A DNA stretch of 10,439 nucleotides from Pavlovales sp. CCMP2436 (lineage: Eukaryota > Haptophyta > Pavlovophyceae > Pavlovales): positions 44,409 through 54,847 of the forward strand of contig MU631424.1 in assembly GCA_026770615.1 (NCBI GenBank), in the 5' to 3' direction. Positions 7,125 to 10,439 of the stretch are shown here, piece after piece. How positions within the stretch are numbered: the first letter of the stretch is position 1; the number at the start of each line of letters is the position of its first letter. Position numbers and translations under genes: made by a program. Below the pieces are notes generated by a model. It worked only from the letters and a program-made list of their open reading frames with translations, was not told the DNA's origin and searched no databases.

Positions 7125-10084
7125 ATGAACGGGGCCGCGGGCGACTCGATCAGCAACCCAGAGGCCCTACGCAACGAGGGCAACGACCTCTTCAATCACG
7201 GCAGGCTCCACGATGCGCTGGAGGTCTTCACGCGCTCGCTATTCGCCGAAGAATCGCACCTGACGTACAACAACCGCTCACTCTGCTCCTTCAAGCTGGG
7301 CAAGTACGAGGACGCGCTCAAGGACGCGCAGCGCGCGCTCAAGATCCAGCCAACGCTCAAGGGCCACTACCGCGTCGCCTCCGCGTTCAACGCACTTGGC
7401 CGCTTTGACTCTGCCATTCTGGCGTGCGACGAGGGGCTAGCGTCCGGCGCGGACAATGCGGAGCTCCTCGGCCTGCGCGTCAAGGCGGAGGCTGGCCTGC
7501 TCGCGATGGACACGGGTGAATCCGATAGCGACGACGACGATGAGGATGACGACGACGAGGAAGATGACGAGGACGAGGAGGACGACAAGGAGGAGGAGGA
7601 CGAGTACGAGCTTGACAGTGAGGCCGAGGCCGAGCGACTCGCCTCCTCCTCCAAGGCCCGAGCAAAATCAATCGAGCCGCCGCCTCGCGGGCCTCCGCCG
7701 CCGCCGCCGGCCGCCACGCCCAAGCCGGCTGCGCCGCCACCTGCGCCTGTACCGGAGCTGTCTCCTGCGGAGTGCAAGGAGCGCGGGAACGTTTTCTACA
7801 AGGCAGCGGACTACGAGTCTTCGCTCCCGTGGTACGAGAAGGCGACGCTGGGTGCAGCGGACGGCAAGGAGAAGGCGCTCTATTTGTGCAACCGCGCAGC
7901 CGCACTGGTGATGCTCGGGCGTGTCCCCGAAGCCTTGAACGACGCAGCGCGCGCGAGTAAGCTAGACCCGACAAGCGCAAAGGCGTTCGCGCGCATGGGC
8001 AAGTGCTCGCTACAACTGGGCGAGCTCACTGAGTCGCGGCTCGCGCTGAGTAAGCGCTGCTGCGAGAGAGGGGTGCAGCAAGGGGGCTGTTGTTACCCTT
8101 GCGCCCGAGTCAGCAGCCTCCCGATGCTCTGCGATCAAACCCAATGCTATGCGGCTAAACCCAATCGTTTCCCTGTGCCCTTGTCCCTATCGCGGTGCCC
8201 TTGTCGCCTGCGCGCACAGACCGCGCTGCGGAGCTCTCGGCGGACACGGCGGGGGTGGCTGCGGACCTGCAGTCGATCAAGCTAGCCGAGGTACGTTCCT
8301 TGTCATAATCCTTGCCTCCAGGAGTCCTAGTCCTAACCCCCCCCCAGTCCCAGTCCTAGTCCTAGCCCCAGTTCCGTGTCCTAGCCCTAGCCCCAATGCT
8401 AGCCCTAGCTCCAGGCCTAGCCCCATCGTAGCTCCCTATACTCATATAAAGAATAACTAATTGCAAATTAGTGAAAAACGGCGCTGGCTGGAAGGCTACG
8501 ACGCACACTAGTCCTAGCCCCAATCTCAACCCCTGTACTAATTTAGGAAATAAATAAATAATAAACAGGCGTTGGCTGAAGAGGCGACGACGCACGCCAG
8601 CGCGGGGGAGTATGCGAAGGCAGTGAGCTCGCTCAAGGTACCCCCCCCCCCCTTTCTTCTTCTTCTTCTTCTTCTTCGACATCTAAAGAAGAACAGGATT
8701 ATGCAAAGGCAGTGAGCTCGCTCAAGGTACCCCCCATCCCCCCCTTCCCCCCCTTTTTTCTGTTTTTTTCTTTTTTTTCCCCTGTTTTTTCCTGTTCTTT
8801 CTGTTTTTTCTGTTTTTTTTTCTGTTTTTTTGTGTGTGGACAAGTCATCTGATTGATCTCTGTGAAGCTCAATGTACCCTCGCCTGATCTACGTGACACC
8901 CTGTGTGACCCCTGTGTAACCTGCGCAAAAACAAAAACGAAAACCGAATCAATCAAATAAATTCGAAAAAATCGAGTAGCTGCTCTCGTCGCGCTACTGT
9001 CCCCACTCGGACCATTTCAAATTCCTAGAGCTTGATGCCATCGTTCGCATGGGCAAATACGACGAGGTGCGTTAACTTTTGCTTTTGTGCCTTGCTTGCT
9101 TTTGATTGTGTGTGTGTGTGTGTGTGATTTTGCTTTCTTCTTTGCTTTTACTTATTTTTGTTTAATTTTTTTTCTTCCTTGCTTCTTTTCCTTCCTTCCT
9201 TTTTTTCCTTGCTTTTTTGCTGTTTTTCTTTTTGCTGTGTTGCTCAGCAGGTAGGGGATAGTAGCAGGCAGGCTAGCCCAGGCGCGAAGAAACAACTGGC
9301 GATCAATAGGCTCACAAGTCAGACTCTGAATACGAAATACTCCAAAATGTGCTGGCTGTTGCAGTCGCCTGACGCGCATTTTTTAAAATGTGCTGGCTGT
9401 TGCAGTCGCCTGACGCGCATTTTTTGTTTTTGTTTTTTGTAGGTTCTCTCTCTGGCCACCGCCATGTTGCGGCGCACACCCGACTCCCCGAATGCGCTCT
9501 ATCTGCGCGGCCGCTGCATGTTCCACAACGGACAGCTCGACACCGCCCTAAAGGTGATTCGCAATAAATAACATTTATTAGAATTTATTAGAAATTATTA
9601 GAATTTATTAGAATTAGAATTAAATCTTGCATTTGAGCCCTTTTTCTACCCATCTCTTTTTGTTTCGTTCCACAGTGGCTAGCTGGACAATAAGCTGGAC
9701 ACGGCCCTAAAGGTGAGATTTTAGTATTATCACCATTATTATTAGTATTATTTATTGTTGTTTTTATTGTCTGTCATCTTAGGTTTTCTTCTTCTTTTCA
9801 TTTTTTTGCCATCGTTTGTCATCATCTGACCTTTCTAGCCCCCCGGTTTCACCCTGCTAAATTTCAACCTTCTAAGACAGCACACGATCGAGGCTTTGCG
9901 ACTCGACCAGTGTTTACACACATTTGATTCTTTTTGATTTTATTTGTGAGCCCTTTGTTCGCCGTTCTGACTTCTCCGGCCCACTATTCCTCCCCTGTTC
10001 ATCACGTAAAATCAGCACACGATCGAGGCTTTGCGGCTCGATCCGGATCACGCGCTGTCGAAGGAGCTGCGACACGCGATTAAG
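7125..10084 (+). CDS. DNAJC7-type TPR co-chaperone, six exons seen, 3' partial
   Basis: Exons 7125-8049, 8220-8290, 8569-8637, 8980-9066, 9443-9553 and 10016-10084 join in one open frame of 444 codons. A donor follows at 10085, so the gene continues beyond the window. The start is the first ATG; sequence upstream is promoter. TPR domain 1 spans about 12-125, then comes an acidic tract (134-170), a Pro/Ala linker (184-212), and TPR domain 2 (about 214-308). More TPR helices follow (333-444, ending GQLDTALKHTIEALRLDPDH). Both leading domains carry the carboxylate-clamp pattern that binds the EEVD tail of Hsp70/Hsp90: R16, N20, N50, K79, R83 in the first, and K218, N222, N256, K286, R290 (the canonical K-N-N-K-R) in the second. 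The architecture and the last exons resemble DNAJC7/TPR2, in which a C-terminal J domain follows; that part is not in the window, so a plain TPR protein remains possible. The long acidic insert between the TPR domains is not typical of animal DNAJC7. It is likely cytosolic; no signal peptide is seen. Confidence 0.85.
8050..8219 (+). other. TPR gene intron 1 (170 nt, phase 1)
   Basis: GTAAGC to GCACAG. Splicing joins ESRLAL to NRAAELSADT, a natural helix continuation. Reading through gives a Cys/Arg-rich tail without TPR pattern. It contains two small imperfect direct repeats (AAACCCAAT and GTGCCCTTGT pairs). Confidence 0.8.
8291..8568 (+). other. TPR gene intron 2 (278 nt, phase 0) with CCTAG-rich minisatellite
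   Basis: GTACGT to AAACAG. Roughly 8322-8430 is an irregular run of CCTAG, CCTAGC and CCTAGT units. A near-copy of the start of exon 3 lies at 8481-8508, but its acceptor position reads ACG instead of CAG, so it should not be spliced. Confidence 0.75.
8638..8979 (+). other. TPR gene intron 3 (342 nt, phase 0), contains a possible 30-nt exon
   Basis: GTACCC to GAGTAG. It contains a CTT run (about 8654-8677) and a long C/T-rich tract (about 8729-8831). Bases 8697-8726 copy the last part of exon 3, flanked by AACAG and GTACC, and would encode DYAKAVSSLK in frame. Including it would duplicate half a TPR helix, so skipping is more likely. Confidence 0.75.
9067..9442 (+). other. TPR gene intron 4 (376 nt, phase 0)
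   Basis: GTGCGT to TTGTAG, T-rich throughout with a GT run at about 9109-9125. Splicing joins MGKYDE to VLSLATAMLR, a normal TPR helix-turn. It includes the 41-bp perfect tandem duplication annotated separately. Confidence 0.75.
9344..9425 (+). repeat. Perfect 41-bp tandem duplication in intron 4
   Basis: 9344-9384 and 9385-9425 are identical (starting AAAATGTGCTGGCTGTTGCA). The lack of any difference implies a recent duplication. It ends 17 bp before the 3' splice site. Confidence 0.9.
9554..10015 (+). other. TPR gene intron 5 (462 nt, phase 0) with two exon-edge copies
   Basis: GTGATT to AATCAG. It holds AT-rich ATTTATTAGA repeats (about 9573-9620). A copy of the end of exon 5 lies at 9667-9716, and a copy of the start of exon 6 at 9881-9909 with its CAG intact. 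Splicing over all of it joins LDTALK to HTIEALRLDPDH, the expected TPR sequence. Confidence 0.75.
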
Positions 10085-10212
10085 GTAACTGCTATATATG
10101 TATACTTCGGCGTAGCGCGTAGGAGCCTGTGTCGGAGCGCTAAGATCAGCTTGACTTGAGCTTGACACACCACCCGCCAGAAATTCCCCTGCATTCATAT
10201 ATATATATATAG

Positions 10213-10243
<31 letters not shown>

Positions 10244-10439
10244 GTGCGTGCGTGCGTGTACATACTTTAAAAATCTGCATGAGGGAGGGGTGTTGGCTCT
10301 GACTTTTTGTTCAAAAACTCAGTTTGGTAGCAGTCGGACATAGTCCAGAGGGCGAATCACTCAAACGCCGAGGCATTTTGTTGTTGCCGTTGCAAGTATT
10401 TTTGTGGCCAATTTGCTTTCCTCTGTCTGCCCATCCTTT
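10085..10439 (+). other. Start of TPR gene intron 6, runs off the window
   Basis: The donor GTAACT follows exon 6. No exon in the right frame with TPR or J-domain character is visible up to the end. It includes the dinucleotide tract at 10197-10260. Confidence 0.6.
10197..10260. repeat. Compound microsatellite TA / GT / CG / TGCG
   Basis: A run of TA units, then about ten GT units, about five CG units and several TGCG units. The alternating purine-pyrimidine tract of more than 50 bp could adopt Z-DNA. It is expected to vary in length between individuals. Confidence 0.85.

Noticed and set aside
7367..7777. Minus-strand Ser-rich frame
   Set aside because: It is the antisense of the acidic GAC/GAG tract of the TPR gene.
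8050..8285. Unspliced continuation of TPR exon 1
   Set aside because: The read-through is Cys/Arg-rich and loses the TPR pattern, whereas splicing at GTAAGC gives a continuous helix in frame with five further exons.
8538..8956. Lys-rich minus-strand frames
   Set aside because: They translate the C/T-rich intronic tracts of the TPR gene and have no protein-like content.

Overview
The window reads as nuclear DNA of a GC-rich unicellular eukaryote, most likely a microalga (haptophyte- or pelagophyte-like; this placement is a weak inference). Genes are short and closely spaced. Coding parts are strongly GC-biased. Introns are spliceosomal (GT..AG), pyrimidine-rich and small, and intergenic DNA is AT-richer and full of repeats. 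No bacterial operon, tRNA, rRNA or CRISPR array is visible.

Layout: (1) positions 1-405, the 3' end of an unidentified gene on the + strand. (2) 406-1546, a gene-free stretch dominated by two inverted copies of a terminal-inverted-repeat (TIR) element. (3) 1547-2412, minus strand, a two-exon TIM-barrel protein resembling phosphoribosylanthranilate isomerase (TrpF). (4) 2760-3410, plus strand, a secreted or ER membrane protein of unknown function, divergent from the barrel gene. (5) 3411-6493, about 3 kb without a convincing gene, holding an eroded copy of the TIR element near 4130 and a complete 489-bp copy at 5701-6189. (6) 6494-7026, minus strand, the transcription elongation factor ELOF1/Elf1, with a start codon probably split by an intron. 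(7) 7125 to beyond the window end, plus strand, a multi-exon tetratricopeptide-repeat co-chaperone of DNAJC7 type. Six exons (444 codons) can be joined in one frame; the 3' end, where a J domain would be expected, lies outside the window.

The genes do not form an obvious pathway. ELOF1 and the TPR gene are housekeeping genes arranged head to head, with about 100 bp between their start codons, so they probably share a promoter. The barrel gene and the secreted-protein gene are likewise divergent, with 347 bp between their starts.

The two most interesting signals are structural. First, introns of the TPR gene contain near-copies, about 25-30 nt long, of the edges of neighbouring exons. Around exon 3 these sit at the same ~89-bp offset on both sides, as if the exon lay in the middle of a decayed tandem triplication. 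Second, a non-autonomous TIR element family is present in at least three forms, one with 23-bp TIRs, a candidate 4-bp target duplication (CATC) and an internal array of 29-bp units.
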